Assembly (NCBI RefSeq): GCF_019929225.1 | Contig: NZ_JAHZPA010000002.1 | Coordinates: forward strand, 62,001 to 126,000 | Direction of reading: 5' to 3' | DNA length: 64,000 nucleotides | Source: Streptococcus sanguinis | Lineage (GTDB): Bacteria; Bacillota; Bacilli; Lactobacillales; Streptococcaceae | Part shown: one piece after another, positions 16,756-25,350 of the stretch | Layout of the letters: every line of letters begins with the position of its first letter | How positions within the stretch are numbered: position 1 is the first letter of the stretch | Notes under the pieces: model-generated | The model's database searches: none | Told to the model about the DNA's origin: nothing | The model's input: only the letters and a program-made list of their open reading frames with translations | Program-made: the position numbers and the translations under genes

Positions 16756-16885
16756 AAGACCTGACTTAAAGCTGAAAAGCTTATCACAGTGGCGGGACCG
16801 CGCTGGATTTGCACCAGACTTCCATATCCTTAAAAGTACTAAAATCAATTTCCTAGTAACTAGATTGTAACACCTTTCACAGGGA
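16756..16885 (-). promoter_or_regulatory. Adenosylcobalamin riboswitch aptamer
   Basis: The complement of 16790-16825 contains GGTGCAAATCC, GGTCCCGCCACTGTG and the following paired region ending near AGTCAGGTC. The B12 box core GCCACTG and the GGTG-AATCC segment are the conserved core of the cobalamin riboswitch class. It faces away from eutG, so it cannot act in cis on that gene; it controls the minus-strand RNA. Confidence 0.9.
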
Positions 16886-16993
16886 ATTACAAGGAAAATG
16901 AACTAAATTTTAATAAAAATTTAATTCTTCAAATAAGCTTGGCTTTTCAAGGAGAAGCAGCACTAAAAACTTCTTATATTAATGACTTTTTTA

Positions 16994-17022
16994 TTGCCAT
17001 GAAAGCGCTTTTGTGTTATAAT
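16994..17022 (+). promoter_or_regulatory. eutG promoter with embedded cre-like site
   Basis: TTGCCA (16994-16999), 17-bp spacer, TATAAT (17017-17022) with an extended TG at 17014. ATGAAAGCGCTTTTGT (16999-17014), a near match to cre, fills the spacer, so CcpA binding would block the polymerase directly. Transcription should begin near 17029, just before the first leader hairpin. Confidence 0.78.
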
Positions 17023-17029
17023 TCAATAT

Positions 17030-17127
17030 AGTACAAAGGGGTACTGAAGATAAATAAGCAATGAAGCTATATGAAAATGCTGTGACATGTGTAGGGGAGC
17101 AGTCTTATTTTCATATAGCTTCTTTTT
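17030..17127 (+). promoter_or_regulatory. EutV antitermination leader of eutG
   Basis: First hairpin: AGTAC/GTACT (17030-17045) around loop AAAGGG. Second: AGC/GCT around loop AATGAA (17060-17065). Both loops have A1 and G4. The 3' side of the second hairpin is also the start of a terminator: 16-nt arms 17063-17078 and 17107-17122 are complementary and followed by TTTTT. Stabilising the second hairpin would break the terminator, the published EutV mechanism in Enterococcus and Listeria. Confidence 0.85.
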
Positions 17128-17160
17128 GTTTAAAAACAGATACAACAGAAAGGAGAAAAG

Positions 17161-18303
17161 ATGTATAAGATTTCCTATAAGACTGAATTGCATGTGGGCA
17201 AGGGCGCTCTGCAGCAATTAAACCATTATAAAAACGAGCATATTTTAGTCGTTGCCGATCCTTTTTTGAAGACATCTGGCACGCTGGATGCTATTTTAGC
17301 CAACTTTGATGACAGCAATGATATTGTTGTTTTCACAGATATTGTGCCTGATCCGCCAATCGAAACGGTTGTGGCTGGCATCAAGAGTGCTGGAGACAAG
17401 CCAATCAGCATTGTGCTTTCTATTGGTGGAGGCTCTGCCATTGATGCTTCCAAGGCTATGTATTATTTTGCCAAGAAGCAGGGTGCCTTCTCAGAGGCCA
17501 TTCTCATTGCCATTCCTACAACAAGCGGAACTGGATCTGAAGTAACGTCCTTTTCTGTAATCACGGATGCAGAGAGAGGTACCAAATATCCTTTAGTGAC
17601 CAAAGAAATCCTTCCGGATGTTGCGATTTTAGATGCGGATTTGGTTCTGTCACTTCCTGGTAACATCACGGCTGACACTGGAATGGATGTACTGACCCAT
17701 GCCATTGAAGCTTATGTATCGACCAAGGCTACGGACTTCTCTGATGCCTTGGCTGAAAAGGCAATCAAGCTGGTCTTTGAATACTTGCCTAAAGCCTACA
17801 AAAATGGTCAGGATGTAGAAGCGCGTGAAAAGATGCATGCAGCATCCACTCTGGCTGGTATGGCCTTTAACACAGCTTCCTTGGGTATCAATCACAGTCT
17901 GGCACATGCGGCAGGAGCTAAGTTCCATGTACCTCATGGTCGTTTAAACAGTATTTTAATGCCCCATGTCATTCAGTATAATGCTGGTATCGAATTCAAC
18001 AATCGGAACCGGCAGGCGACAGACAAGACTGTAGCGAGCCGCTATCAGGATATTGCCAAACTACTGGGATGCAGTGCTTCAAGTCCTGTGTCAGGAGTAA
18101 GACAGCTGGTTGAAGCCATCAAGAAACTACAAAGAAAGCTGAAAATGCCAACTTCTCTAAGAGAATATGGTGTGAAAGCAGATGCTTTTGCTCAGTACAA
18201 GGTAGAAATTTCAGAAGCTGCTCTGCATGATGGCTGTACTCCGACTAATCCTCGCGTCCCTACGGCAGAAGAACTGCTTAAAGTATTAGAGAAAGCGTTT
18301 TAA
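17161..18303 (+). CDS. eutG: Iron-containing alcohol dehydrogenase EutG
   Basis: 380 residues. The NAD-binding GGGSAIDASKA (near residue 88), GTGSEVTSF, DTGMDVLTHAIEAYVS and the metal-binding His residues in NHSLAHAAGAKFHVPHG (near 244-260) define the type III iron-dependent ADH family. It reduces acetaldehyde, and perhaps propionaldehyde, to the alcohol while regenerating NAD+ for EutE. No PduQ is found in the window, so it may serve both branches. AAAGGAG precedes ATG 17161. Confidence 0.9.
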   Translation: MYKISYKTELHVGKGALQQLNHYKNEHILVVADPFLKTSGTLDAILANFDDSNDIVVFTDIVPDPPIETVVAGIKSAGDKPISIVLSIGGGSAIDASKAMYYFAKKQGAFSEAILIAIPTTSGTGSEVTSFSVITDAERGTKYPLVTKEILPDVAILDADLVLSLPGNITADTGMDVLTHAIEAYVSTKATDFSDALAEKAIKLVFEYLPKAYKNGQDVEAREKMHAASTLAGMAFNTASLGINHSLAHAAGAKFHVPHGRLNSILMPHVIQYNAGIEFNNRNRQATDKTVASRYQDIAKLLGCSASSPVSGVRQLVEAIKKLQRKLKMPTSLREYGVKADAFAQYKVEISEAALHDGCTPTNPRVPTAEELLKVLEKAF

Positions 18304-18312
18304 TCCTCTGAA

Positions 18313-18341
18313 TTGCTGTTATGCCAAAATTATTGTATAAT
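18313..18341 (+). promoter_or_regulatory. Promoter of the eutSVW segment
   Basis: TTGCTG (18313-18318), 17-bp spacer, TATAAT (18336-18341) in the 97-bp gap between eutG and eutS. I see no A1/G4 hairpin pair or terminator here, so the regulators may be expressed without EutV. Confidence 0.6.
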
Positions 18342-18399
18342 GATTAAGAGCATGCAGTACACTTCTGAACGTTTAAAATCATGAAGAAGGTTTACTAAA

Positions 18400-18744
18400 T
18401 TGGAAGAAAAACAAAGAATGATACAGGAATACGTTCCTGGGAAACAAGTGACCTTGGCGCACCTTATCGCTAATCCTGATGAAGTCATTTTTGAAAAATT
18501 AGGATTGCAGGCAGAAATCAAGGATGCGATTGGAATCTTGACGATCACTCCAAGTGAAGCGGCTATCATTGCGGTTGATATTGCGACCAAGGCTGCGGAT
18601 GTTCAAGTTGGTTTTGTGGATCGTTTCAGCGGCTCTGTCGTGATGACAGGTGACGTTTCTTCTGTTGAGGCAGCTCTCATTGCCGTTTTACAAGGTCTGG
18701 AAGAGATTTTGGGCTTCTCCAGTACTGTCGTAACGCGGACATAA
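18400..18744 (+). CDS. eutS: Microcompartment shell protein EutS (permuted BMC)
   Basis: 114 residues. [26 protein letters not shown] is the typical EutS N-terminus, and the BMC fold follows ([28 protein letters not shown]). The start is TTG 18400 with AAGAAGG upstream; ATG 18418 would remove six conserved residues. EutS forms hexamers in the shell facet. It precedes eutV by 24 bp. Confidence 0.9.
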   Translation: MEEKQRMIQEYVPGKQVTLAHLIANPDEVIFEKLGLQAEIKDAIGILTITPSEAAIIAVDIATKAADVQVGFVDRFSGSVVMTGDVSSVEAALIAVLQGLEEILGFSSTVVTRT

Positions 18745-18768
18745 AAAATCAAACTGTCGAGGGGAAGT

Positions 18769-19344
18769 ATGAAAGGCAGAATACTAATTGTTGATGATGA
18801 TCCAATTGTAAGATTAGATATCCGAAATATATTAGAGGCAGCTGATTATGAAGTGGTGGCTGAGGCATCCGATGGCTTTGAGGCTATTGATTTGTGTCAG
18901 AAATATCGTTGTGACTTGGTCATGATGGACATCAAGCTTCCACTTCTGGATGGCCTGACAGCAGGTAAGAAGATACTCGAAGACGCTTTAGCCTACAGTG
19001 TGATTCTACTGTCAGCCTACAGCGATGAACACTATGTTCAAAAAGCTAAAACCAATGGGATTAGTGCTTACTTGGTTAAACCTTTGGATGCCAAGTCCTT
19101 GATTCCAATGGTAGAGATTTGCATTGAGAAGGGCCGCCAGCTTCAGCAGATGTCCAATGAAATGGTCAAGCTGTCTAAAAAAATAGACGATCGGATTGTG
19201 ATTGAAAAGGCTAAAGGCTTGCTGATGGCTCGTGATCATTTGTCAGAGCCAGAAGCTTTCAAGCGCATTCGGACAATTAGTATGCAAAAGAGAGTGCCGA
19301 TGATTGAGATTGCTAAATTGCTGGTGCTCCAAGATGATGTGTAA
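18769..19344 (+). CDS. eutV: Response regulator with ANTAR RNA-binding domain EutV
   Basis: 191 residues. Receiver domain with acidic pocket VDDDP (residues 8-12), phosphoacceptor Asp in MMDIKLP near residue 55, and YLVKPLD near 102. A coiled linker leads to the C-terminal ANTAR three-helix domain (IVIEKAKGLLMARDHLSEPEAFKRIR, about 143-168). Phosphorylated EutV binds dual hairpins in nascent RNA and prevents termination. Four such sites are seen in this window: three leaders and one decoy RNA. Its stop overlaps the eutW start by one base. Confidence 0.95.
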   Translation: MKGRILIVDDDPIVRLDIRNILEAADYEVVAEASDGFEAIDLCQKYRCDLVMMDIKLPLLDGLTAGKKILEDALAYSVILLSAYSDEHYVQKAKTNGISAYLVKPLDAKSLIPMVEICIEKGRQLQQMSNEMVKLSKKIDDRIVIEKAKGLLMARDHLSEPEAFKRIRTISMQKRVPMIEIAKLLVLQDDV

Positions 19345-20780
19345 TGATGTATAAAGATAAGATAAAGCAGCTTTGTCAGGAACAGACAAATTTGGATGAG
19401 GCTGATATCGAGCATCTTGTCCAACAGGCTGACGAATTATTGAAAAACTCAGCTTATGCTAATGAAGATGTCTTCATTGACGTAAAGAATATCTTTTCGG
19501 AACATGCCATTGTCATCTTTCACAAAAAACCGGAAAGCAAGCTCAGCTTGTACGAAAAATCGGTCGTAGGTGCTATGGCTTACCTGGAAAATGAGCCAGG
19601 TGTTATCCGGACCTTGGAGACGGGGGCTCCCTCGATTGGGCTTTCGGCCAGATCGCAGGAGGGCTTAGCCATCCACCAGACGGTCTTTCCGATAGTGAGA
19701 GAAGAGCGCGTCATCGGAACGCTGATTATCGAAAAAAATGCTCCTCAGACTTTACCGGACCACTTTTCTTTGGATAAAGAGGACGACGGTTTTGGGTTGC
19801 GGAGCACTCCTGAGATTTCAGCTCAAGAGCAGTTTGTTTTATTTGATCATATTGACGAAGCTTGTCTGGTCTTTGACCAGCAGGGCTATCTCAAGTATTT
19901 CAATCAAGCAGCTGCCGATTCTTATCGCCATAAGCTGGGCTATATGGACTCGATTGAGGGAATGCACTATAGCAATCTGGTCTTAGACAGTCTGACTTTT
20001 GAAGAAATCCAGCAACTGGGACCGCAAGCCCCTCAAGAAAAACCTCACCAAGTTGAGGTACATTATGGCACTTATTGCTTTTTGGTCAAACGCTATTTGC
20101 TGGCTGAGAGTGAGAATGTGGTCATGATCTGTAAGGATATTACAGACATCAAGGAAAAGGAAGCACAGCTCTTAACCCATACAACTACCATTCGTGAAAT
20201 GAACCATCGGGTAAAGAATAACTTGCAAACCGTTGTTTCCTTGCTGCGACTACAGGCTCAGCAAAGTCCAGGAGCAGACACCAAAAAAGCTCTTAACGAC
20301 AGTATGAATCGTGTGCTCTCTATAGCAGCGACCCACGAGCTCCTGTCTTCTCAGCAGGATGACAGCATTCAGATTGAGCATCTGCTGAAGAGAGTTATCG
20401 AAAATGTTCAGCGTTGTTTTTCCGGGCATAGGGAAATAACCCTGACCTACAGCCTGGAACCGGAACTTTGTCTCGACAGCAGCCGGGCTACTTCACTGGC
20501 GCTAATCGTCAATGAATTACTGCAGAACAGCTATGAACATGCTTTTAAGGACAAAAAAAATCCAGAAAAACCGCAAATCCGTTTGCAGGTTGGATTTAAA
20601 AATGATATAATAACTTTAAAAGTACTGGATAATGGTAGCGGTTACAATCAAGAGCACACCTTTGAAAATCATCTGGGTCTACTCTTGGTGGAGCGTTTTG
20701 TCCAAGGAAAGTTGTTTGGAACCTTGTCTATCCACTCAGACTGTGAGGGGACGACAACGACCATTCGTTTTAAAAAATAA
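19344..20780 (+). CDS. eutW: Sensor histidine kinase EutW (soluble, HisKA_2 type)
   Basis: 478 residues with no membrane segment, so the signal is sensed in the cytoplasm. An N-terminal sensor region (about 20-150) and a PAS-like segment (about 165-275) precede the phosphoacceptor motif REMNHRVKNNLQTVVSLLR, His near residue 288, and a HATPase_c domain (VNELLQNSYEHAF, LDNGSGYN, LGLLLVE). The HRVKNN motif is that of kinases paired with ANTAR regulators. Ethanolamine is the known inducer in Enterococcus; ligand binding here is inferred. Confidence 0.93.
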   Translation: MMYKDKIKQLCQEQTNLDEADIEHLVQQADELLKNSAYANEDVFIDVKNIFSEHAIVIFHKKPESKLSLYEKSVVGAMAYLENEPGVIRTLETGAPSIGLSARSQEGLAIHQTVFPIVREERVIGTLIIEKNAPQTLPDHFSLDKEDDGFGLRSTPEISAQEQFVLFDHIDEACLVFDQQGYLKYFNQAAADSYRHKLGYMDSIEGMHYSNLVLDSLTFEEIQQLGPQAPQEKPHQVEVHYGTYCFLVKRYLLAESENVVMICKDITDIKEKEAQLLTHTTTIREMNHRVKNNLQTVVSLLRLQAQQSPGADTKKALNDSMNRVLSIAATHELLSSQQDDSIQIEHLLKRVIENVQRCFSGHREITLTYSLEPELCLDSSRATSLALIVNELLQNSYEHAFKDKKNPEKPQIRLQVGFKNDIITLKVLDNGSGYNQEHTFENHLGLLLVERFVQGKLFGTLSIHSDCEGTTTTIRFKK

Positions 20781-20789
20781 ATACTACCA

Positions 20790-20880
20790 GACTAACAATG
20801 ATGTCAGTCGAAAAAAGCAATGACGCTTGAAGAATGTAAATGAACTCTGTTTGTTTGCATTGCTTTGAGCGTCTTTTTTT
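20790..20880 (+). promoter_or_regulatory. EutV antitermination leader of eutA
   Basis: First hairpin 20790-20809: 7-bp stem with one mismatch around loop AATGAT. Second 20815-20828: AAGC/GCTT around loop AATGAC. Both loops show A1 and G4. GACGCTT (20822-20828), within the second hairpin, pairs with GAGCGTC (20867-20873), with a further AATGTAAA/TTTGCATT stem inside, and seven T follow. No promoter is seen between eutW and this leader, so it probably acts as an intra-operon gate. Confidence 0.85.
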
Positions 20881-20893
20881 GGAGGTTTTTAGT

Positions 20894-22327
20894 ATGTCAG
20901 ATAAAATTTTGAGTGTGGGGCTTGATATCGGGACAGCCACTACACAGCTGATCTTGTCAGAGCTTACCATCGAGAATATTGCTTCTGTGTTTACTATTCC
21001 TCGTGTCTATATTACAGATAAAAAAGTTCTTTATAAAAGTGAAATTATCTTCACACCAATTTCGGATCAACTTTTGATCGAGGTAGATAAGATCAAAAAC
21101 TTTGTTCTGAATGAGTATGCGAAAGCAGGCATTCAGAAAAAAGATATTCAGATGGGAGCAGTCATCATTACTGGTGAGACAGCTCGCAAGGAAAATGCCA
21201 GTCAGGTGCTCCAAGCACTGAGTGGCTACGCTGGGGACTTTGTTGTTGCGACTGCTGGTCCAGACCTTGAGAGTATCATCGCTGGTAAAGGGGCCTGCAG
21301 CCATCAATATTCTCAAGAGCATCATACATCAGTAGTCAATATTGATATTGGTGGGGGGACTTCCAATCTGGCAGCCTTCCGAGAAGGAGATGTGATTGAT
21401 ACAGGATGTTTTGATATCGGAGGTCGGCTGATAAAAATCGATCCGCAGACCCAGCGGATTAGCTATATTGCTCCAAAACTGCAGACTATCATTGCAGAGC
21501 AGGGGCTTCAGCTGGCAGTTGGTGAAACGGTCCATCGGGCTGATTTGGATCGACTGATTCAAGAAATGGTCTCCGTATTAGAACAGTCTGTAGGAATTGA
21601 CAATCACAGTCCTTACTATGAGCTTCTACAGACCAACCATGGTCTCAAGTTGAACTATGATCTCCACTGCGTATCTTTCTCTGGTGGTGTAGCTGATGGA
21701 ATATACTTGGAAACGACCTCGGCGGATGATTTTCGCTATGGGGATATCGGTATCCTGCTAGGCAGGGCGCTGAGAAAGTCCAAGATTTTTGAACAAAAGA
21801 AGGTCATCCAGTCAGCTGAGACCATTCGGGCAACCGTTGTTGGAGCGGGCAGCCATACGACCGATGTCAGCGGCAGTACCATTACCTACATCTCTGATAT
21901 CCTCCCTATTAAGAACATTCCAGTTCTCAAACTGGCAGCTTCTGATGAGCATGAGGATAAGGAGGGGCTGCAGCAGATTATCAAGGACAAGGTAGCCTGG
22001 TTCACACTGGAAAATGAAGTCCAGCAGGTGGCTTTGGCAATCAATGGAGAAAAAAGCCCAAGCTTCGCCCGAGTTTTGGAATATGCAGAGGCTATTGTCA
22101 AGGGAATGAGCGAAAGCATTGAAAAGAAAATTCCGTTGCTAGTGGTGGTCAGAGAAGATATGGCCAAGGTTCTAGGCCAATGTCTCTTTGCTCAATTGCC
22201 TAAGGATTATCCATTTGTCTGCATTGACTCAGTGGATGTTCAAAATGGCGACTATATCGATATTGGTAATCCAGTCATTGAAGGATCGGTCTTACCGATT
22301 GTCGTGAAAACATTGGTGTTTAATTAA
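20894..22327 (+). CDS. eutA: Ethanolamine ammonia-lyase reactivating factor EutA
   Basis: 477 residues, ASKHA-ATPase-like: VGLDIGTATTQL at the N-terminus, VNIDIGGGTSNLA near residue 150, SFSGGVADG further on. EutA exchanges inactivated cobalamin from EutBC using ATP. ATG 20894 follows GGAGG at 20881, immediately after the leader terminator; an earlier in-frame ATG at 20840 lies inside the terminator and is rejected. Next gene eutB is 31 bp away. Confidence 0.92.
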   Translation: MSDKILSVGLDIGTATTQLILSELTIENIASVFTIPRVYITDKKVLYKSEIIFTPISDQLLIEVDKIKNFVLNEYAKAGIQKKDIQMGAVIITGETARKENASQVLQALSGYAGDFVVATAGPDLESIIAGKGACSHQYSQEHHTSVVNIDIGGGTSNLAAFREGDVIDTGCFDIGGRLIKIDPQTQRISYIAPKLQTIIAEQGLQLAVGETVHRADLDRLIQEMVSVLEQSVGIDNHSPYYELLQTNHGLKLNYDLHCVSFSGGVADGIYLETTSADDFRYGDIGILLGRALRKSKIFEQKKVIQSAETIRATVVGAGSHTTDVSGSTITYISDILPIKNIPVLKLAASDEHEDKEGLQQIIKDKVAWFTLENEVQQVALAINGEKSPSFARVLEYAEAIVKGMSESIEKKIPLLVVVREDMAKVLGQCLFAQLPKDYPFVCIDSVDVQNGDYIDIGNPVIEGSVLPIVVKTLVFN

Positions 22328-22358
22328 ACTTTTATTTACACTAAGGAGGAAGTAATCC

Positions 22359-23729
22359 ATGATTTTGAAAACAAAATTGTTTGGTCGGCTTTACGAATTT
22401 AAATCCGTAAAAGAAGTGCTGGCCAAAGCCAATGAGTACAAATCAGGGGATCAGCTAGCGGGAGTAGCAGCAGAATCTGCCGAAGAGCGCGTTGCTGCTA
22501 AGGTTGTACTAGCTCAGCTGAAATTATCTGATTTGTTCAATAATCCGGTAGTGCCTTATGAAGAAGATGAGGTAACACGGATTATCATCGACGATGTCAA
22601 TCTTCGTACTTACGAAAAGATTAAGAATTGGACAGTAGAAGAGTTACGTGAATGGATTTTGGATAACAAGACTAAGAACGTAGATATTCAGTGGCTGTCT
22701 CGTGGGTTGACTTCTGAAATGGTAGCAGCGGTTGCTAAGTTGATGACCAACTTGGACTTGATTGTAGCTGCCAATAAGATTGTCATTACCAAACATGCGA
22801 ATACAACGATTGGTATGCCGGGAACATTCTCTTCTCGTCTTCAACCTAACCATACCACAGATGATCCAGACGGTATCATGGCTTCTACTATGGAAGGTTT
22901 TGCTTATGGATGTGGGGATGCTCTCTTGGGGTTGAACCCAGTGGATGACTCAGTAGAAAGTACCAAACGGGTCTTGCATAAGTTTAACGACTTCATCGAA
23001 GAGTACAAGATTCCAACTCAGCACTGTGTGCTAGCTCACGTTACTACTCAGATTGAAGCCATGAATCAAGGTGCTCCGACAGGTTTGGTCTTCCAATCTA
23101 TCGCTGGATCTGAAAAAGGAAATGAAGCTTTTGGTTTTGATGCTAAAATCATTCAAGAAGCTTGGGATACAGCTTTGAAAGTGGGAACAGCTGCTGGACC
23201 GAATGTCATGTACTTTGAAACAGGTCAAGGTTCTGAACTTTCATCTGACGCTCACCATGGAGCAGACCAAGTGACTATGGAAGCTCGTTGTTATGGCTTC
23301 GCTAAACGCTTCGATCCATTCTTGGTAAATACCGTTGTTGGATTCATCGGACCAGAATATCTTTATGATTCTAAGCAGGTTATCCGTGCTGGTTTGGAAG
23401 ACCACTTCATGGGCAAACTGACTGGTATCTCAATGGGTTGTGATATCTGCTACACTAACCACATGAAAGCTGACCAAAACGACGCTGAAAATCTCTTGGT
23501 TCTTCTCGGAGCAGCTAATGTTAACTACATCATGGCGATTCCTCATGGTGACGATATCATGCTTAACTATCAAACAACTGGTTACCATGAAACAGCAACC
23601 ATGCGTTCACTTCTTAACAAACGTCCGATTAAGGAATTTGAAGAGTGGATGGAAAAGATGGGCTTGATGGAAGATGGTCACCTGACAGAAATCGGCGGAG
23701 ACGGCTCCATCTTTATGAAATCAAATTAG
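22359..23729 (+). CDS. eutB: Ethanolamine ammonia-lyase large subunit EutB
   Basis: 456 residues, the family length. Conserved blocks include [58 protein letters not shown] and [24 protein letters not shown], which build the TIM barrel that binds ethanolamine and the adenosyl group. With EutC it converts ethanolamine to acetaldehyde and ammonia. AAGGAGG precedes the start. Confidence 0.97.
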   Translation: MILKTKLFGRLYEFKSVKEVLAKANEYKSGDQLAGVAAESAEERVAAKVVLAQLKLSDLFNNPVVPYEEDEVTRIIIDDVNLRTYEKIKNWTVEELREWILDNKTKNVDIQWLSRGLTSEMVAAVAKLMTNLDLIVAANKIVITKHANTTIGMPGTFSSRLQPNHTTDDPDGIMASTMEGFAYGCGDALLGLNPVDDSVESTKRVLHKFNDFIEEYKIPTQHCVLAHVTTQIEAMNQGAPTGLVFQSIAGSEKGNEAFGFDAKIIQEAWDTALKVGTAAGPNVMYFETGQGSELSSDAHHGADQVTMEARCYGFAKRFDPFLVNTVVGFIGPEYLYDSKQVIRAGLEDHFMGKLTGISMGCDICYTNHMKADQNDAENLLVLLGAANVNYIMAIPHGDDIMLNYQTTGYHETATMRSLLNKRPIKEFEEWMEKMGLMEDGHLTEIGGDGSIFMKSN

Positions 23730-23745
23730 CAAGGAGGAAATCATT

Positions 23746-24666
23746 GTGGATGAATTGCAATTAAAAGAAATGATTCGCTCATTGTTAAATGAGATGGGCG
23801 GCGACTCAGCTGTTAAAGAAACAGCAGCGACTGACCAGAACAAAGCTGAAAAACCTGCGGTTTCTCTGCAGGAAGAAGTCAAACAAGACACTTCAGTGAT
23901 TGAAGATGGCATTATTCCGGATATAACAGAAGTAGATATTCAGGAGCAGTTCTTGGTTCCAAATGCCATCAATGAAGAAGCCTACCGGAAGATTAAGAAA
24001 TTTACTCCGGCACGTCTGGGCTTATGGCGGGCAGGCGATCGCTACAAGACACAAAGTGTTTTGCGTTTCCGTGCAGACCATGCGGCAGCTCAGGATGCGG
24101 TCTTCTCCTATGTCTCAGATGACTTTATCAAGGAAATGGGCTTCATTCCTGTACAGACTAAGGCGACTACTAAAGATGAATATTTGACACGTCCAGATTT
24201 TGGCCGGGTCTTCCCAGAAGATCAGCAGGCTATTATCAAGGAAAAATGCAAACCTAATGCTAAAGTTCAGATTGTCGTTGGTGATGGTCTTAGCTCATCA
24301 GCTATCGAGGCTAACGTCAAAGACTTCCTGCCAGCTCTGAAGCAAGGTCTGAAAATGTTCGGACTGGACTTTGGTGAAGTGCTCTTTATCAAGCATGCTC
24401 GGGTTGCAGCTATGGACCAAATCGCAGAGCTGACTGGTGCAGAAGTTATCTGTATGCTGGTCGGTGAGCGTCCAGGTCTGGTAACAGCTGAGTCTATGAG
24501 TGCTTATCTGGCTTACAAGCCAACAGTTGGTATGCCAGAAGCGAAACGGACTGTTGTTTCCAATATTCATAAAGGCGGAACACCAGCCGTTGAAGCTGGA
24601 GCCTATGTAGCAGAAATCATTAAGAAGATTCTTGATAATAAGAAATCAGGAATTGATTTGAAATAA
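23746..24666 (+). CDS. eutC: Ethanolamine ammonia-lyase small subunit EutC
   Basis: 306 residues from GTG 23746 after AAGGAGG. The first 20 residues ([17 protein letters not shown]) form an amphipathic helix followed by a flexible Ala/Lys/Glu-rich linker, the arrangement of a microcompartment targeting peptide. The catalytic body starts near residue 60 and includes [17 protein letters not shown] and [14 protein letters not shown], which contact the cobalamin. It assembles with EutB. Confidence 0.95.
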   Translation: MDELQLKEMIRSLLNEMGGDSAVKETAATDQNKAEKPAVSLQEEVKQDTSVIEDGIIPDITEVDIQEQFLVPNAINEEAYRKIKKFTPARLGLWRAGDRYKTQSVLRFRADHAAAQDAVFSYVSDDFIKEMGFIPVQTKATTKDEYLTRPDFGRVFPEDQQAIIKEKCKPNAKVQIVVGDGLSSSAIEANVKDFLPALKQGLKMFGLDFGEVLFIKHARVAAMDQIAELTGAEVICMLVGERPGLVTAESMSAYLAYKPTVGMPEAKRTVVSNIHKGGTPAVEAGAYVAEIIKKILDNKKSGIDLK

Positions 24667-24681
24667 TAGGAGGTAGTGGCT

Positions 24682-25335
24682 TTGAAAAATGATCGATTAG
24701 GTGCAAATGTATTAAGTGCCCTTCTGATTTCAAACGTGGATGCAGGTTTGGCAGCTTCTTTGGAGCTTAAACCACATCACAGAAGTCTGGGAATTATCAC
24801 TTCTGACTGTGATGATGTCACTTATGTAGCCTTGGATGAAGCAACCAAGGCAGCAGATGTCGAAGTGGTCTATGCTCGTAGTATGTATGCTGGTGCAGGC
24901 AACGCTTCAACTAAGCTGGCTGGTGAAGTCATCGGTATCTTGGCTGGTCCAAACCCAGAAGAAGTTCGCAGCGGTCTGGATGTAGCAGTCTATGAAATCG
25001 AAAATGGGGCTAGCTTCTACAGTGCCAATGATGATGACAGCATTCCTTATTTTGCTCATTGTATTTCTCGTGCGGGCTCTTACCTGTCAGAGGGTGCTAA
25101 TGCAGAAGAAGGAACAGCAATTGCTTACTTGATTGCTCCACCAGGTGAAGCTATGGTGGCACTGGATGCGGCTTTGAAAGCGGCAGACGTGCAAGTTGGA
25201 GCTTTCTACGGACCACCGAGTGAAACCAACTTTGCCGGCGGACTTCTGGTCGGATCACAGTCAGCATGCCGAGCTGCCTGCGACGCATTTGCGAATGCAG
25301 TCATTGCAGTAGCGAATGATCCTAAAAGTTATTGA
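24682..25335 (+). CDS. eutL: Trimeric shell protein EutL (tandem BMC)
   Basis: 217 residues with two BMC-like halves: HHRSLGIITSDCDDVTYVALDEATKAADVEV, then [28 protein letters not shown] with PPSETNFAGGLLVGSQSACRAAC. EutL trimers form a large, gated pore. TTG 24682 is preferred because it is 8 bases from GGAGG and gives the usual MKNDRLGANVLSA start; GTG 24676 is too close to the ribosome site. Confidence 0.93.
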   Translation: MKNDRLGANVLSALLISNVDAGLAASLELKPHHRSLGIITSDCDDVTYVALDEATKAADVEVVYARSMYAGAGNASTKLAGEVIGILAGPNPEEVRSGLDVAVYEIENGASFYSANDDDSIPYFAHCISRAGSYLSEGANAEEGTAIAYLIAPPGEAMVALDAALKAADVQVGAFYGPPSETNFAGGLLVGSQSACRAACDAFANAVIAVANDPKSY

Positions 25336-25350
25336 TTAGGAGTTGATTAA

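Larger units (their letters stand above)
16523..16885 (-). ncRNA. eutX: Riboswitch-controlled ANTAR decoy RNA (EutX/Rli55-like)
   Basis: On the minus strand an adenosylcobalamin aptamer (16756-16885) is followed by about 170 nt with several hairpins, two A1/G4 hexaloop hairpins five nucleotides apart (16540-16580), and a terminator formed by GGAAAGC (16584-16590) and GCTTTC plus six U (16523-16534). The order, orientation and position beside eutG match the EutX RNA of Enterococcus and Rli55 of Listeria. Those RNAs sequester EutV when B12 is absent and are shortened when B12 binds. The exact 5' end and promoter were not identified, so the start is approximate; the gene name is by analogy. Confidence 0.8.

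Noticed and set aside
16756-16885. Cobalamin riboswitch acting in cis on eutG
   Set aside because: The conserved core reads correctly only on the minus strand, pointing away from eutG, and eutG has its own promoter downstream of the aptamer.
18303-18399. EutV hairpins before eutS
   Set aside because: No pair of short stems with A1/G4 hexaloops and no terminator were found in this gap; only a promoter is visible.
20840-20893. Earlier start of eutA at ATG 20840
   Set aside because: That ATG lies inside the leader terminator and adds non-conserved residues; ATG 20894 has a strong GGAGG site.
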